From positions 4,101,501-4,165,500 of the forward strand of contig NZ_LT629771.1 in the NCBI RefSeq assembly GCF_900105175.1: 64,000 nt of DNA, read 5' to 3'. Shown here piece by piece: positions 35,340 to 43,243 of the stretch (positions within the stretch are counted from its first letter, which is position 1; every line of letters starts with the position of its first letter). The position numbers and the translations under genes are program-made. The notes under the pieces are model-generated. The model was not told the origin of the DNA. It searched no databases and saw nothing but the letters and a program-made list of their open reading frames with translations. The DNA comes from Jiangella sp. DSM 45060 (GTDB lineage: Bacteria > Actinomycetota > Actinomycetes > Jiangellales > Jiangellaceae).

Positions 35340-36662
35340 ATGGAGCTTCAGCCGGAGCTGATGCAGGAGATCGGCGCGCGGCTGATCGATGACGCGCCAG
35401 ACGGCTGGGCACGGATCGAGGTCAAGGTCACCGCCGCCGGCGAACGTGCCGACATCTCGATGGTGGTGACGATGCCTGACGGCACGGTGGTACCGGTACG
35501 CATGGCGGTGCCGCAGACGGCCGCGGCGATCATGCGCCTGCGCACCGAGGTGTACCAGGAGGACATCGGGACCTGGTACAACGCCGTCATCGTCATCGAC
35601 GAGGACCAGCGCATGCAGATCCAGTACGACTACGACAACCCGCCGTTCGGGCCCTACGACGTGACCGCCGCCAACATTGCCGATCAGATCGCTGAGCTGT
35701 TCGACGACCTCCTCGAGGACCACAGGGCGCTCCCGCGGCTGCCGTGGAACCTGCCGGACTGGCACCCGGCCAGCATCACCGATCCCGCCAGACTCGGTGG
35801 CGCCGTCGAGGGCGTCATGGTGGCCGCGGCGCCGGCCGGCTGGACCCGTCTGCACGTCAGGTACGAGGCGGCAGCAGATGTCATCGTCACCACGTTCTCC
35901 ATCACCATGTCCGACGGCACGGTGCTGCAGCGCCTGTCGCTGCCCGGTCTGGGCGACGACGTGATCGCAGCGTCCAGGCGGGCGTACCACCAGCGTGAGA
36001 ACCGGCTCTGGTACCGCGCGTCGTTCGACCTCGAGAACGGCGCAGACCTCCGCGTCGACTACGAGCAACGCGAACCCTTCGGCGGCGTCTACGACCCCGA
36101 CGGCTGGGGCGACGGCGGCGCAGACCCGGAGCTGCTCCGCCGGGACCACGAGATGTTCCCCGTGCCGCTCGACCAACTGCCGTACTGGCACCCGGCCAAG
36201 TCGCGCGACTTCGCCCTCGACCGGGATCTGCTCGACCAACTCCGCGGGGCCCTGCTGGCCGCCTCACCAGGTCCGTGGTACCGACTCATCCTGGACGTCC
36301 GGGCCGTCGCCGACGTCATCAAGACCCGCCTCGTGACCAAGATCGACCGGTGGGACTACGACATCTCCGCCGAACTCGACGAGCACGGAATCCAACTGAT
36401 GCAGGCAATCCGTGCCAGCGCATACCGGACCCGCCCGGCCAAAGGCGCCTGGTACGCCGCGCAGTTCGCCCTCGCCAACCCACGCATGATCGCCGCGACA
36501 CTCGACTACGACGCCCCTCCATCCTGGGACTTCCCGGACCTCCCACAGGAGGACTCCCCCGCCACCAGCGAGGACGTAGCTCCCACACCCGACGTCGACG
36601 CCGACCTTGTGCGACGCGACCATGAGATGTATCCGCGCGATCCCAACCACTTGCCCGAGTAG
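35340..36662 (+). CDS. Triple YezG/DUF600-like repeat protein (polyimmunity candidate)
   Basis: A 440-residue protein built of three copies of a ~140-residue domain. Each copy has PDGW/AGWTR near its start, a WYNA/WYRA/WYAA strand, a YDYDNPPFG-like strand, EDHRAL/RDHEMF, and ends LPxWHPA. This is the YezG-like fold (DUF600), immunity proteins of toxin systems; tandem immunity domains are known as polyimmunity proteins. The third copy stops at LPE: a TAG stands where TGG of the invariant WHPA would be, and a second stop follows nine codons later, so only the tip is lost. ATG chosen with GGGAG upstream. Confidence 0.75.
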   Translation: MELQPELMQEIGARLIDDAPDGWARIEVKVTAAGERADISMVVTMPDGTVVPVRMAVPQTAAAIMRLRTEVYQEDIGTWYNAVIVIDEDQRMQIQYDYDNPPFGPYDVTAANIADQIAELFDDLLEDHRALPRLPWNLPDWHPASITDPARLGGAVEGVMVAAAPAGWTRLHVRYEAAADVIVTTFSITMSDGTVLQRLSLPGLGDDVIAASRRAYHQRENRLWYRASFDLENGADLRVDYEQREPFGGVYDPDGWGDGGADPELLRRDHEMFPVPLDQLPYWHPAKSRDFALDRDLLDQLRGALLAASPGPWYRLILDVRAVADVIKTRLVTKIDRWDYDISAELDEHGIQLMQAIRASAYRTRPAKGAWYAAQFALANPRMIAATLDYDAPPSWDFPDLPQEDSPATSEDVAPTPDVDADLVRRDHEMYPRDPNHLPE

Positions 36663-36757
36663 CATCCCGCGCGCAAGGCACCGCCTCGATGACCAGGCGA
36701 TATGGCGAGACCCTACCTTGACGGACATTTCGCCTGCCGACACGGCTGCTTCATGCT

Positions 36758-36778
36758 GATTCGCCGAGCGGGCGAATC
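36758..36778. terminator. Hairpin between convergent genes
   Basis: GATTCGCC / GGCGAATC arms with a 5-nt loop, located between the 3' ends of the YezG-type gene and the GntR gene. Weak (8 bp) and without a T-run. Confidence 0.4.
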
Positions 36779-36873
36779 AATGCCCACGCAGGCGGCGCCC
36801 GTCATCCCCCATCGACGTCGCCGGCCTCCGCCATGTCGGAGTTCTGTCCGGGGTCCGCGCTATCGCCAGCCCG

Positions 36874-37152
36874 CTAGGTGTCCGCGGCGTCGTCACCTGG
36901 TGCCGGCCGGCGTTCGGTCACGAAGCTGCCCTTGGCCGGCCACGTTCTGATGAGCCCGCGCTCCCGCAGGACGTCGAGTGCGCGGCGCACGGTGCCGAGA
37001 GCGACACCGTAGGTCTCAGCCATCTCCGAGGCGCTCGCGAGCCGGCTGCCGACGGGGATCTTGCCGGTGTCGATCTGTTGCTCTACGTGGTCGGCGAGCC
37101 GGATGTAGACGTAGCCGGGAAGGTCCGGGCTCGGATCGAAGTCGACGGGCAC
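36874..37152 (-). CDS. GntR-family small transcriptional regulator
   Basis: A 92-residue protein that is nearly only a GntR winged helix-turn-helix: YIRLADHVEQQIDTGKIPVG, SRLASASEMAETYGVALGTV, RRALDVLRERGLIRTWPAKG. There is no effector-binding domain, as in many plasmid/ICE regulators of the KorSA/YtrA size class. The GTG at VPVDFDP was used because upstream codons are Arg/Pro-rich. Two near-identical 20-bp repeats just upstream of its start are likely operator sites, implying self-regulation and control of the divergent gene at 37332. Confidence 0.8.
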   Translation of the reverse strand: MPVDFDPSPDLPGYVYIRLADHVEQQIDTGKIPVGSRLASASEMAETYGVALGTVRRALDVLRERGLIRTWPAKGSFVTERRPAPGDDAADT

Positions 37153-37199
37153 GGATCGAAATCTAGAGCGGCGCTGAGCTGCGGGTTTCGGTGGGACGG

Positions 37200-37239
37200 G
37201 GCATGCCGGGTCATACCGAGGCATGCCGAGTCATGGCGA
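37200..37239. promoter_or_regulatory. Iterated operator-like repeat between divergent genes
   Basis: Two tandem 20-bp units, GGCATGCCGGGTCATACCGA and GGCATGCCGAGTCATGGCGA, lie 48 bp upstream of the GntR gene and 93 bp upstream of the divergent gene. Each starts with the palindrome GGCATGCC. Confidence 0.55.
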
Positions 37240-37331
37240 GGCCTATAGCTTTTGTCCGCACCCTGTGCGACCTTTGAGTTTTGTAGCTAGGTATTCGAAG
37301 AGCCCTTCCCCGGGGGATCGGAGATCACATC

Positions 37332-38048
37332 GTGTTGTCTCGTTTTCGTCATATGGCGTTTCAGATCCCGTCACGGCCGGCGCCGGTCATCGAGATTCGC
37401 GGCCTGGACGGCCTGCACGTCACCGAGGGGCGGGACCGGTTCGCGACGATCGGCCCGCGCGGCTGGACCGAGATGGTGCGTCAGCTGGGCTACAAGCCGA
37501 TTGGCCGGTGGACCAAGGTGCCGCCCGACTACGCCATAGCCCCGCCCGGGGCGGCGCACATGTGCCGGGTGGAGCCGGCCCCGGTGCTCGACGTCGCCGG
37601 GTACGCTGCCGCTCACCTGGCCGCTGGTCTGCTGCCCACCTGCGCGGCGTCGACCTCGCTCACTCGGGCACTCGTCGCTGAGCTCGGCGGCGACGAGTTC
37701 GGATTCAGTGTCGGCGACGTCGTCGAGTGCGAGTACGTCGGCGCCCACCGCGGACCCCACCACGGCCTGGGCCAGCCCGGCCGCTTCGCCGGCGTCGACG
37801 AGCGATACCAGCTGTGGACCTGGCTGCTCTGGTCGGGCGACCAGGTCACCGTCTCCGAGGCTCTGCTCTGCGGGGCCGAGGAGAAGCAGCCGGGCGGTGC
37901 CGGCGACCCGTGCGCGCTGCCGCTGGGCCACGACGACGCCAGCCCGCCGCACTCCTGGCAGCTCACGATCTTCAACACCTTCAGGCCGGGCGTCCGCAGA
38001 GCAGCTGCGCGCCGCGACCCCCAGCTGCGCTGGCCTGGGAAGCGTTGA
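37332..38048 (+). CDS. Hypothetical protein, cargo
   Basis: A 238-residue protein (VIEIRGLDGLHVTEGRDRFA, GRWTKVPPDYAIAPPGAAHM, TIFNTFRPGVR near the end) with mixed alpha/beta character and no motif that can be named. The start is the GTG with GGAG eight bases upstream; an ATG seven codons later is possible. It is divergent from the GntR gene and probably under its control; the next gene downstream is another YezG-type repeat protein, so this one might be linked to the toxin-immunity cargo, but that is only position. Confidence 0.55.
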   Translation: MLSRFRHMAFQIPSRPAPVIEIRGLDGLHVTEGRDRFATIGPRGWTEMVRQLGYKPIGRWTKVPPDYAIAPPGAAHMCRVEPAPVLDVAGYAAAHLAAGLLPTCAASTSLTRALVAELGGDEFGFSVGDVVECEYVGAHRGPHHGLGQPGRFAGVDERYQLWTWLLWSGDQVTVSEALLCGAEEKQPGGAGDPCALPLGHDDASPPHSWQLTIFNTFRPGVRRAAARRDPQLRWPGKR

Positions 38049-38067
38049 CCCGGCGCTGCCGACGTCG

Positions 38068-38086
38068 TTGACGTCTACACGTCAAC
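38068..38086. repeat. 19-bp dyad repeat, copy 1
   Basis: TTGACGTCTACACGTCAAC, with arms GTTGACGT/ACGTCAAC around CTAC when the preceding base is included. An identical copy lies at 39596-39614; together they frame the second YezG-type gene. Confidence 0.7.
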
Positions 38087-38180
38087 CTGACGGTCGCGGC
38101 GGCCCGGGCGCGGGTCGTCGGGCAGCATTGGGGTTGATCACGGATCCGCGCCTGGCGCGGGGGAGGGAGACCCGGCGCCG

Positions 38181-39599
38181 ATGAGTCCGCGCGGTCATCT
38201 GACTATTGCCGAGCCGCAGGAGCCGGCCACGGACCAGCATCCGGGGGAGCCCGTCGCGCTGGACGCTGAGGTCGGGGACGCGCTGCAGGAGAGCCTCGAG
38301 GCGGTCGCGCCGGGCGGGTGGCGGCGACTCGTGCTGAGCGTGAGCGCGGGGGCGAACAACATAGAGTCTGAGCTGTCGGCGTTCGTCGACGGCGGCGACG
38401 AGCCCCGCTCGGTCGCCTGTGACGTGTTCGATCTGGTCGAGGAGCTGCGCCACGACCACTTCCGGCAGGGCGCCGGCACCTGGTACAACGCGACGTTCAG
38501 CCTCGAACGTGGCGGCCAGCTGGTCGCCACGTTCGACTTCGACTACCCGCCGTTCGGCGGGATGCACGACCCGGCCGAAGCCTCCGAAGACGAGGAGGAG
38601 GGCGACGCCGACGACTTCCAGCTCATCGAGGACCACCGGGTCTACCCGCGCGTCCTGGACCGGTTGCCGGCCTGGCATCCGGTCGCGCTCGAGGCGCGAT
38701 CGCCGGCGCCGCTGATCGAGGCCGCCCAGGCCGCGATGCTCGCCGCCGCGCCGGCAGGGTGGCGGCAGCTCACCATGGCGATGAGCGCGGCCATGTACTA
38801 CACCGAGACCACCATCACCACGGTGATGCCCGACGGCACCACCCACAGCGCGGCCGGGCCCCGGATGAACGGCCGACTCGTCCGGGCCGCCCGCGCCGCG
38901 CACCTGGCCCGGCACGGCCGGCCCTGGTACACCGCCACGATCACCCTCACCCCCGACGGCGACGCCACGGCCACCTTCGACCACGAGAACCCGCCCTTCG
39001 GCGGCCTCTGGTCCGCGGACAACCCGGCCGGCGACGCGCACCCAGAGATGCTGCGCGCCGAACACGAACGCCTCTACACCGGCGACCTCGACCAGCTGCC
39101 CGCCTGGCACCCCGCCCACACCCGGCCGTGGGGCGTGAGCATCTACTGGCTGGACATGCTGAGCCAGTGCGCCGAAGACGCCGCACCGGACGGCTGGCGG
39201 CACCTGGTCCTCGACGTCGAGGCCGCCTACCCCACCGTGCGGGTCCGGCTGCGCGACATCGCCGGCGAGAACCCCGACACCGACTACGCCGCCGCGTACG
39301 AGGCCGACGCCGAGTCGGTCAAGATCACCAACGAGGCCCGGTTCAACGTGCACGTGTACGCGCCCGTACCGGGCACCTGGTACAGCGCCCGGTTCGTGAT
39401 GGACCAGCCCGACCACCCCGACCGGATCCTCGTCGACGAACTCGACTTCACCACCCGCCCGTTCACCAAGATCCCCCGCCCCGGCGACGACCCGGACAGC
39501 GACGAGCACCGCGACCTCCTGCGCCACGACCAGTGGCGCCACCCCCGCGAGCGCCACGAGCTGCCAGCCTGGCACCCGTCGCTCGACGACGACGCTTGA
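38181..39599 (+). CDS. Triple YezG/DUF600-like repeat protein (polyimmunity candidate)
   Basis: A 472-residue protein with three ~145-residue YezG-like modules, each with a GTWYNATF, PWYTATIT or GTWYSARF strand, an FDFDYPPFGG-type strand and a closing LPAWHP. It shares the architecture of the genes at 35340 and 58651, but the modules differ in sequence, as expected if each neutralises a different toxin variant. Start by the ATG of MSPRGHLT near the GGAGGGAGA stretch. Gene plus ~100 bp of leader is bracketed by identical 19-bp dyad repeats, the second of which overlaps its stop codon. Confidence 0.75.
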   Translation: MSPRGHLTIAEPQEPATDQHPGEPVALDAEVGDALQESLEAVAPGGWRRLVLSVSAGANNIESELSAFVDGGDEPRSVACDVFDLVEELRHDHFRQGAGTWYNATFSLERGGQLVATFDFDYPPFGGMHDPAEASEDEEEGDADDFQLIEDHRVYPRVLDRLPAWHPVALEARSPAPLIEAAQAAMLAAAPAGWRQLTMAMSAAMYYTETTITTVMPDGTTHSAAGPRMNGRLVRAARAAHLARHGRPWYTATITLTPDGDATATFDHENPPFGGLWSADNPAGDAHPEMLRAEHERLYTGDLDQLPAWHPAHTRPWGVSIYWLDMLSQCAEDAAPDGWRHLVLDVEAAYPTVRVRLRDIAGENPDTDYAAAYEADAESVKITNEARFNVHVYAPVPGTWYSARFVMDQPDHPDRILVDELDFTTRPFTKIPRPGDDPDSDEHRDLLRHDQWRHPRERHELPAWHPSLDDDA

Positions 39600-39614
39600 C
39601 GTCTACACGTCAAC
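39596..39614. repeat. 19-bp dyad repeat, copy 2
   Basis: Identical to copy 1 at 38068-38086 and overlaps the TGA of the YezG-type gene. Confidence 0.7.
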
Positions 39615-39653
39615 GCCCGGAGGCGGAGCACCCTCCGCCCGGGGCGCCGGCAG

Positions 39654-39683
39654 AAAACGCGCTCGGGATCCCGAGCGCGTTTT
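39654..39683. terminator. Intrinsic terminator
   Basis: Perfect 15+15-bp palindrome with core CGCGCTCGGGATCCCGAGCG, flanked by AAAA and a run of five T. The clearest factor-independent terminator in the window, closing the YezG-type gene. Confidence 0.9.
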
Positions 39684-39765
39684 TACGGGAGGATGCCGCT
39701 GATCCCCGGTTGCGATGACGACGGCGACGGCCGCGACGCGGCGCCACTGCCCTGACGGACTGCTC

Positions 39766-39809
39766 CTGTACATGAACATGTACGGAAATGTGTACATGTT
39801 CATGTACAG
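39766..39809. promoter_or_regulatory. Large YefM-type operator upstream of antitoxin gene
   Basis: Arms CTGTACATGAACATGTAC (39766-39783) and GTACATGTTCATGTACAG (39792-39809) are exact reverse complements with an 8-nt spacer. Three TGTACA hexamers (the core bound by YefM-type antitoxins) and one TGTACG are present. It ends 8 bp before the start codon. Confidence 0.85.
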
Positions 39810-39817
39810 TCTTCAGT

Positions 39818-40327
39818 ATGGCCGTTCCCGAGATCTACACCGTGTCCGACGCCCGCAAGAACCTCCCGGCCCTGATCGCCTCGGTCTCGGCCGGGCGCAT
39901 GCCAATGATCGGAGCGCACCGCAAGCCCGCGGCCGTGCTCATGCACCCGAGCACGCTCGACGTGTTCACGCCGCTGCTTGACGGCCTGGCCGAGCAGGTC
40001 GCCCGCGAGCTCATCGACGACCAGCGCCGCGGCGACATCGCGCCGGGGGATCCGCTACACCCCGGCGACCCGGCCGGCAAGGTCCTGGCCTGGCTCTGGC
40101 TCACCGGCCAGCACAGCCGGCTCACCGAGCACGTGGCCAGCATCGTCTACTACATGCGGGTCAAGCACGCCCGCGACGACAAGCCAGCCCTGCGGTTCTC
40201 CGACCTGCTCGCCGGCATCGAGTTCGCCCTGCCCAACGACTTCCCCCGCGACCAGGTCGAGCAGCTGCTCCACGTGCTGCGTGAGAACTTGCCTGGCCGG
40301 TTCAGTCACGACGTCGACGAGCAATAG
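39818..40327 (+). CDS. Phd/YefM-like antitoxin with long C-terminal extension, orphan
   Basis: A 169-residue protein. The N-terminal ~60 residues (IYTVSDARKNLPALIASVSA, then GAHRKPAAVLM) are a Phd/YefM DNA-binding fold; the remaining ~110 residues are helical (RELIDDQRRGDIAPG, RVKHARDDKPALRFSDLLAG) and unlike a normal short antitoxin tail. No RelE, YoeB, Doc or PIN gene follows directly. The elaborate TGTACA palindrome at its promoter predicts tight self-repression. It could be an orphan regulator, or the extension could be a fused partner-binding part. Confidence 0.75.
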   Translation: MAVPEIYTVSDARKNLPALIASVSAGRMPMIGAHRKPAAVLMHPSTLDVFTPLLDGLAEQVARELIDDQRRGDIAPGDPLHPGDPAGKVLAWLWLTGQHSRLTEHVASIVYYMRVKHARDDKPALRFSDLLAGIEFALPNDFPRDQVEQLLHVLRENLPGRFSHDVDEQ

Positions 40328-40351
40328 GCTCCGCGCAGTGCTGGCGTCGTA

Positions 40352-40397
40352 GTTGCGCTGCGTGTACGCGTCGGTGTTGCGCTGCGTGTACGCGTCG
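40352..40397. repeat. Direct repeat (2 x 22 bp) before the HTH/PIN operon
   Basis: Two identical units, starting GTTGCGCTGCGTGTACGCGT and ending CG, at 40352-40373 and 40376-40397, separated by 2 bp. They lie 76 bp before the antitoxin-like gene, followed by an AT-rich TTATAACTG stretch that may be the promoter. Likely an operator. Confidence 0.6.
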
Positions 40398-40472
40398 TAG
40401 TTACGGCATAACTCTTGCAGTTATAACTGAAACCGTGGACACTCGTATCTGTACACCAAATCGGAGGTCACG

Positions 40473-40892
40473 ATGTCCACCCTTACGGTGACGCCCATCC
40501 AGGAGCAGCTGGCGCGCGACTTCGTCGCGAAGACCCCGGACCCTCGTTTCACCGCAGCCAGCAGGGAAACGAAGGCAAAGGCAAGAGAGGTACCCGCCGA
40601 GCTCACCGCACTCTTGCGCAGCGTGCTCGAGGCCGTGGCGAGAGGAGACGGCGTGACGCTGCAGACACTGCCGAGCGAGCTCAGCACTACGGCGGCCGCC
40701 GAGCTGCTGGGGGTGTCCCGGCCAACGCTCATGCGGATGATCCGCGGCGGCGAGATCGCAGCCCACAAGGTCGGGAGCCATCATCGTCTCAACCTCGTCG
40801 ACGTCCAAGACTTTCGCCGTGCGCAGCTCGCCCGCCGTCGTGCGGCGTTCGAGGAGCTTCGCCAGCTCGACGACGAGCTGGGCCTGGAATAG
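40473..40892 (+). CDS. HTH (excisionase-type) antitoxin-like protein
   Basis: A 139-residue protein with a central MerR/excisionase winged helix (TTAAAELLGVSRPTLMRMIR, GGEIAAHKVGSHHRLNLVDV) and a charged C-terminal helix (RRRAAFEELRQLDDELGLE), the layout of antitoxins paired with PIN toxins in actinobacteria. GGAGG precedes the ATG. The stop codon borders the hairpin that covers the start of the PIN gene 28 bp downstream, so expression of the pair is probably linked at the RNA level. Confidence 0.8.
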   Translation: MSTLTVTPIQEQLARDFVAKTPDPRFTAASRETKAKAREVPAELTALLRSVLEAVARGDGVTLQTLPSELSTTAAAELLGVSRPTLMRMIRGGEIAAHKVGSHHRLNLVDVQDFRRAQLARRRAAFEELRQLDDELGLE

Positions 40893-40927
40893 TCGTCACC
40901 CACCGCTAGCCTGCGGTGGGTGACGAC
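40892..40927 (+). promoter_or_regulatory. Perfect hairpin burying the PIN toxin start codon
   Basis: GTCGTCACCCACCGC (40892-40906) and GCGGTGGGTGACGAC (40913-40927) are exact reverse complements with a 6-nt loop. The GTG start of the toxin (40920-40922) lies inside the 3' arm, and no Shine-Dalgarno precedes it. Confidence 0.8.
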
Positions 40928-41513
40928 TCGCGCACTCGTTGATGCCAACGTCTTGTACTCCAGGACGCTCCGTGACTGGCTGATCATGATCCAGCTGGAA
41001 TCGGAGGGAGGCATCTACGAGCTGTGCTGGACCGAGGACATCTTGGCCGAGGCCATCACCCGGTTCCGCGACCACAACCCCACGGTTCACGGTCGGGTGA
41101 TCGCCAAGATGCACGACACGGTCACCGAGTATCTCGGCGTCGGCCGGATCGATGATTACCGCATCGACGGCTCCTTTCCCGGCGCCGACCCCCACGATCA
41201 GCATGTGCACGCGGCCGCGATCGCCGCCGGCGCGACCTACCTCATCACCGATGACCCCGGCTTCCGATCGCCGGGCATCGACCTGGACAGCCTCCCGTAC
41301 GAGGTGCACACGCCCGACAGCTTCCTGGTCCTGGTTGACGACTCCGCACCGCACGACGTCAGGGCGGTGACCCGGGACCAGGAACGCTACTGGGACCGGA
41401 AGCCGGGATCCAAGACCCTGGTTCAGGCGCTGCAGGATGCCGGCTGCCCGGACTTCGCGCAGCGAGTGCTGGAACATCTGTGCCAGCTGCCGGCGGACGA
41501 CACGCCCACCTGA
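40920..41513 (+). CDS. PIN-domain toxin (VapC-like ribonuclease)
   Basis: A 197-residue PIN protein: ALVDANVLYSRTLRDWL holds the first catalytic Asp, WTEDILAEA the Glu, and PHDQHVHAAAIAAGATYLIT followed by DDPGF the last acidic residues. PIN toxins are Mg-dependent endoribonucleases cutting tRNA, rRNA or mRNA. The helix-turn-helix gene just upstream is the presumed antitoxin. The GTG start is inside a perfect hairpin, which should allow toxin translation only when ribosomes finishing the antitoxin melt the stem. Confidence 0.85.
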   Translation: MTTRALVDANVLYSRTLRDWLIMIQLESEGGIYELCWTEDILAEAITRFRDHNPTVHGRVIAKMHDTVTEYLGVGRIDDYRIDGSFPGADPHDQHVHAAAIAAGATYLITDDPGFRSPGIDLDSLPYEVHTPDSFLVLVDDSAPHDVRAVTRDQERYWDRKPGSKTLVQALQDAGCPDFAQRVLEHLCQLPADDTPT

Positions 41514-41528
41514 CCGCGCCGCGCTGAG

Positions 41529-41544
41529 TATCCCCCGGGGGATA
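41529..41544. terminator. 16-bp palindrome between convergent genes
   Basis: TATCCCCCGGGGGATA, perfect, between the stop codons of the PIN toxin and the small recombinase. Probably a bidirectional terminator. Confidence 0.5.
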
Positions 41545-41559
41545 GCCACGCGCCGAGAC

Positions 41560-42171
41560 TCACCAGGCGCGGCCGCGCATGACGTCGATGACGTCGCCGG
41601 GGTGCAGGTGGCGGATGTAGCGGTCGGTGGTGGCCAGGGAGCCGTGGCGCAGTTGGCCCTGGATGACGTGCATGGGCACGCCGTCCTGGGCGAGGCCGAA
41701 GGCGAGGGAGTGCCGCAGCCCGTGGGGGTGGACGCGCTTGTCGATGCCGGCCTTCTCGCCGAGGCGGGCCAGCGCGGCCCGCACATACCGGGGGTCGAGG
41801 GGCCGGCCGACGCGTTCGGCGGTGTACTGGGCGAAGATCGGGTGCCGGCCGGTGAGGCCGAGCTGCCGGCGGCGGTCGAGCCACCGGTCCAGCAGTGCCG
41901 CGCCGCTGGGGTCCAGGCCGACGGTGGCGGTCGTGCCGCCCTTGCCCTCCCGGACGCGGACGGTGCCGCCCTGGGTGTCGGCGTCACGCGGGTACAGCGC
42001 CAGCGTCTCGGCGATGCGCAGCCCGGACCCGTAGAGGACGCCGATGATCGCGCGCAGCCGGATCCCCGAGTTCGAGCGGTTCGACGCCGCGGCCACCAGC
42101 TGGCCGATCTCGTCCTCGGTCAGCGGCTCGGCCACGAACGTCCGGCCCGCGTTCGTCGGCGGACTCACCAT
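41560..42171 (-). CDS. Minimal tyrosine recombinase (catalytic domain only)
   Basis: A 203-residue protein with only the integrase catalytic domain: Arg in YGSGLRIAETLAL, Lys in REGKGGTT, HPHGLRHSLA box, RHGSLATTDRYI with the nucleophilic Tyr. The SAM-like core-binding N-domain found in phage integrases is absent, as in some small cassette or inversion recombinases. GGGAGG precedes the chosen ATG (alternatives at 42174 or TTG 42183). All catalytic residues are intact. It may act on the dyads and 13-bp repeats next to it; the ICE's own integrase is a different protein. Confidence 0.85.
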   Translation of the reverse strand: MVSPPTNAGRTFVAEPLTEDEIGQLVAAASNRSNSGIRLRAIIGVLYGSGLRIAETLALYPRDADTQGGTVRVREGKGGTTATVGLDPSGAALLDRWLDRRRQLGLTGRHPIFAQYTAERVGRPLDPRYVRAALARLGEKAGIDKRVHPHGLRHSLAFGLAQDGVPMHVIQGQLRHGSLATTDRYIRHLHPGDVIDVMRGRAW

Positions 42172-42189
42172 CATGCCTCCCAACCCAAT

Positions 42190-42219
42190 GAGTACCGCTT
42201 ATCCCCAGAAGCGGTACTC
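42190..42219. repeat. Inverted repeat upstream of the small recombinase
   Basis: GAGTACCGCTT / AAGCGGTACTC, 11-bp perfect arms and 8-bp spacer, ending 19 bp upstream of the recombinase start. The right arm opens a 13-bp sequence (AGCGGTACTCATC) repeated exactly at 43465-43477. Confidence 0.7.
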
Positions 42220-42391
42220 ATCCACACCCCACCAGGTGGGTGCAGGCAAGACCGGTACTATTCCGGCCGCTCACCGGCCGATGTCGAGACCGTACAACCA
42301 GCCACCGACAGGCTGCTTTCACGTGCGCGTCACTGGATGAGTCCACCCGCAGGCGTAGCGTCCTGGCCGACACCTGTGAAGGGAGCATCCA

Positions 42392-43024
42392 GTGTGGGCC
42401 TCGTTGGTCGTAGCAGGTCTCGCCCTGTTCTTCACCATCGGATCGTTCTGGTGGCTCTACGCGCGCCGCGGCCCGCTGCAGATCTCAGAGCCACACACTT
42501 TCGCCGCCTACGTCAGTGACAACGACGTGCGCATCAGGTTGCCGCTGGTGATGTACAACACCGGCGCTGTGCCGATCGTCGTTCAGAACCTCCGCATGGT
42601 GTTCCCCGAGGACAACGCACCCCTCGACTACCCCTGGCGCAACACTCGCACTCAGCTCACCCCCGCCTCCGGCGACAACGACGATCTCCCTGCCGTCTTC
42701 GCCGTTCCCGGGCGTCAAGTGGTCCAGAAGTTCATCGAGTTCGGCGGCCCGTTCCCCGGTTTTGTTCCCGTCGGCCGCGATGTCACCGCCGGCATCGAAG
42801 CCAAGCTCGGACACCGCGACACGTGGCAGCACCTGCTCACGTTCACCCTGCACATGCAGCACGTCGCCCAGAAGGGCATCTACCTCGCCCACAGCAACTC
42901 CCGCACCCCCTGCACACCCGACGAGGCCGAGCGCGCCAACGAGGTCGCGAAGGAGCTCCTGGAGAAGATGAGAGCCCGGCATCCAGGGTTCGGCCAGGCC
43001 GACTCCGTCGACGCATCCGACTAG
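42392..43024 (+). CDS. Membrane-anchored hypothetical protein
   Basis: A 210-residue protein with one N-terminal transmembrane helix (ASLVVAGLALFFTIGSFWWL) followed by basic residues and a soluble, beta-rich domain (VRIRLPLVMYNTGAVPIVVQ, NLRMVFPEDNAPLDYP). It ends in an acidic, helical tail. No family is recognised. The GTG start was chosen because it opens the membrane helix. It lies between two identical 13-bp repeats. Confidence 0.6.
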   Translation: MWASLVVAGLALFFTIGSFWWLYARRGPLQISEPHTFAAYVSDNDVRIRLPLVMYNTGAVPIVVQNLRMVFPEDNAPLDYPWRNTRTQLTPASGDNDDLPAVFAVPGRQVVQKFIEFGGPFPGFVPVGRDVTAGIEAKLGHRDTWQHLLTFTLHMQHVAQKGIYLAHSNSRTPCTPDEAERANEVAKELLEKMRARHPGFGQADSVDASD

Positions 43025-43243
43025 GGCGCGACCCTCCCCGCCGCCCACCCGGACTGGGGTCCGGGGCAGTCGTCGTCGTCGCGGCGGCTGCTGACGCGTC
43101 GACGACCCCTTACGACCGCAGGTGCTGGAGATCCACGCACACAAACGGGAACTTGAGCGACGCCTTGGGGTCGAGGACGACAGCACGAGCACCTAGCCCG
43201 ACCGCCCGTTGCTCCCCACCAGGTGCCGGCCCCCGCCGCTCCA

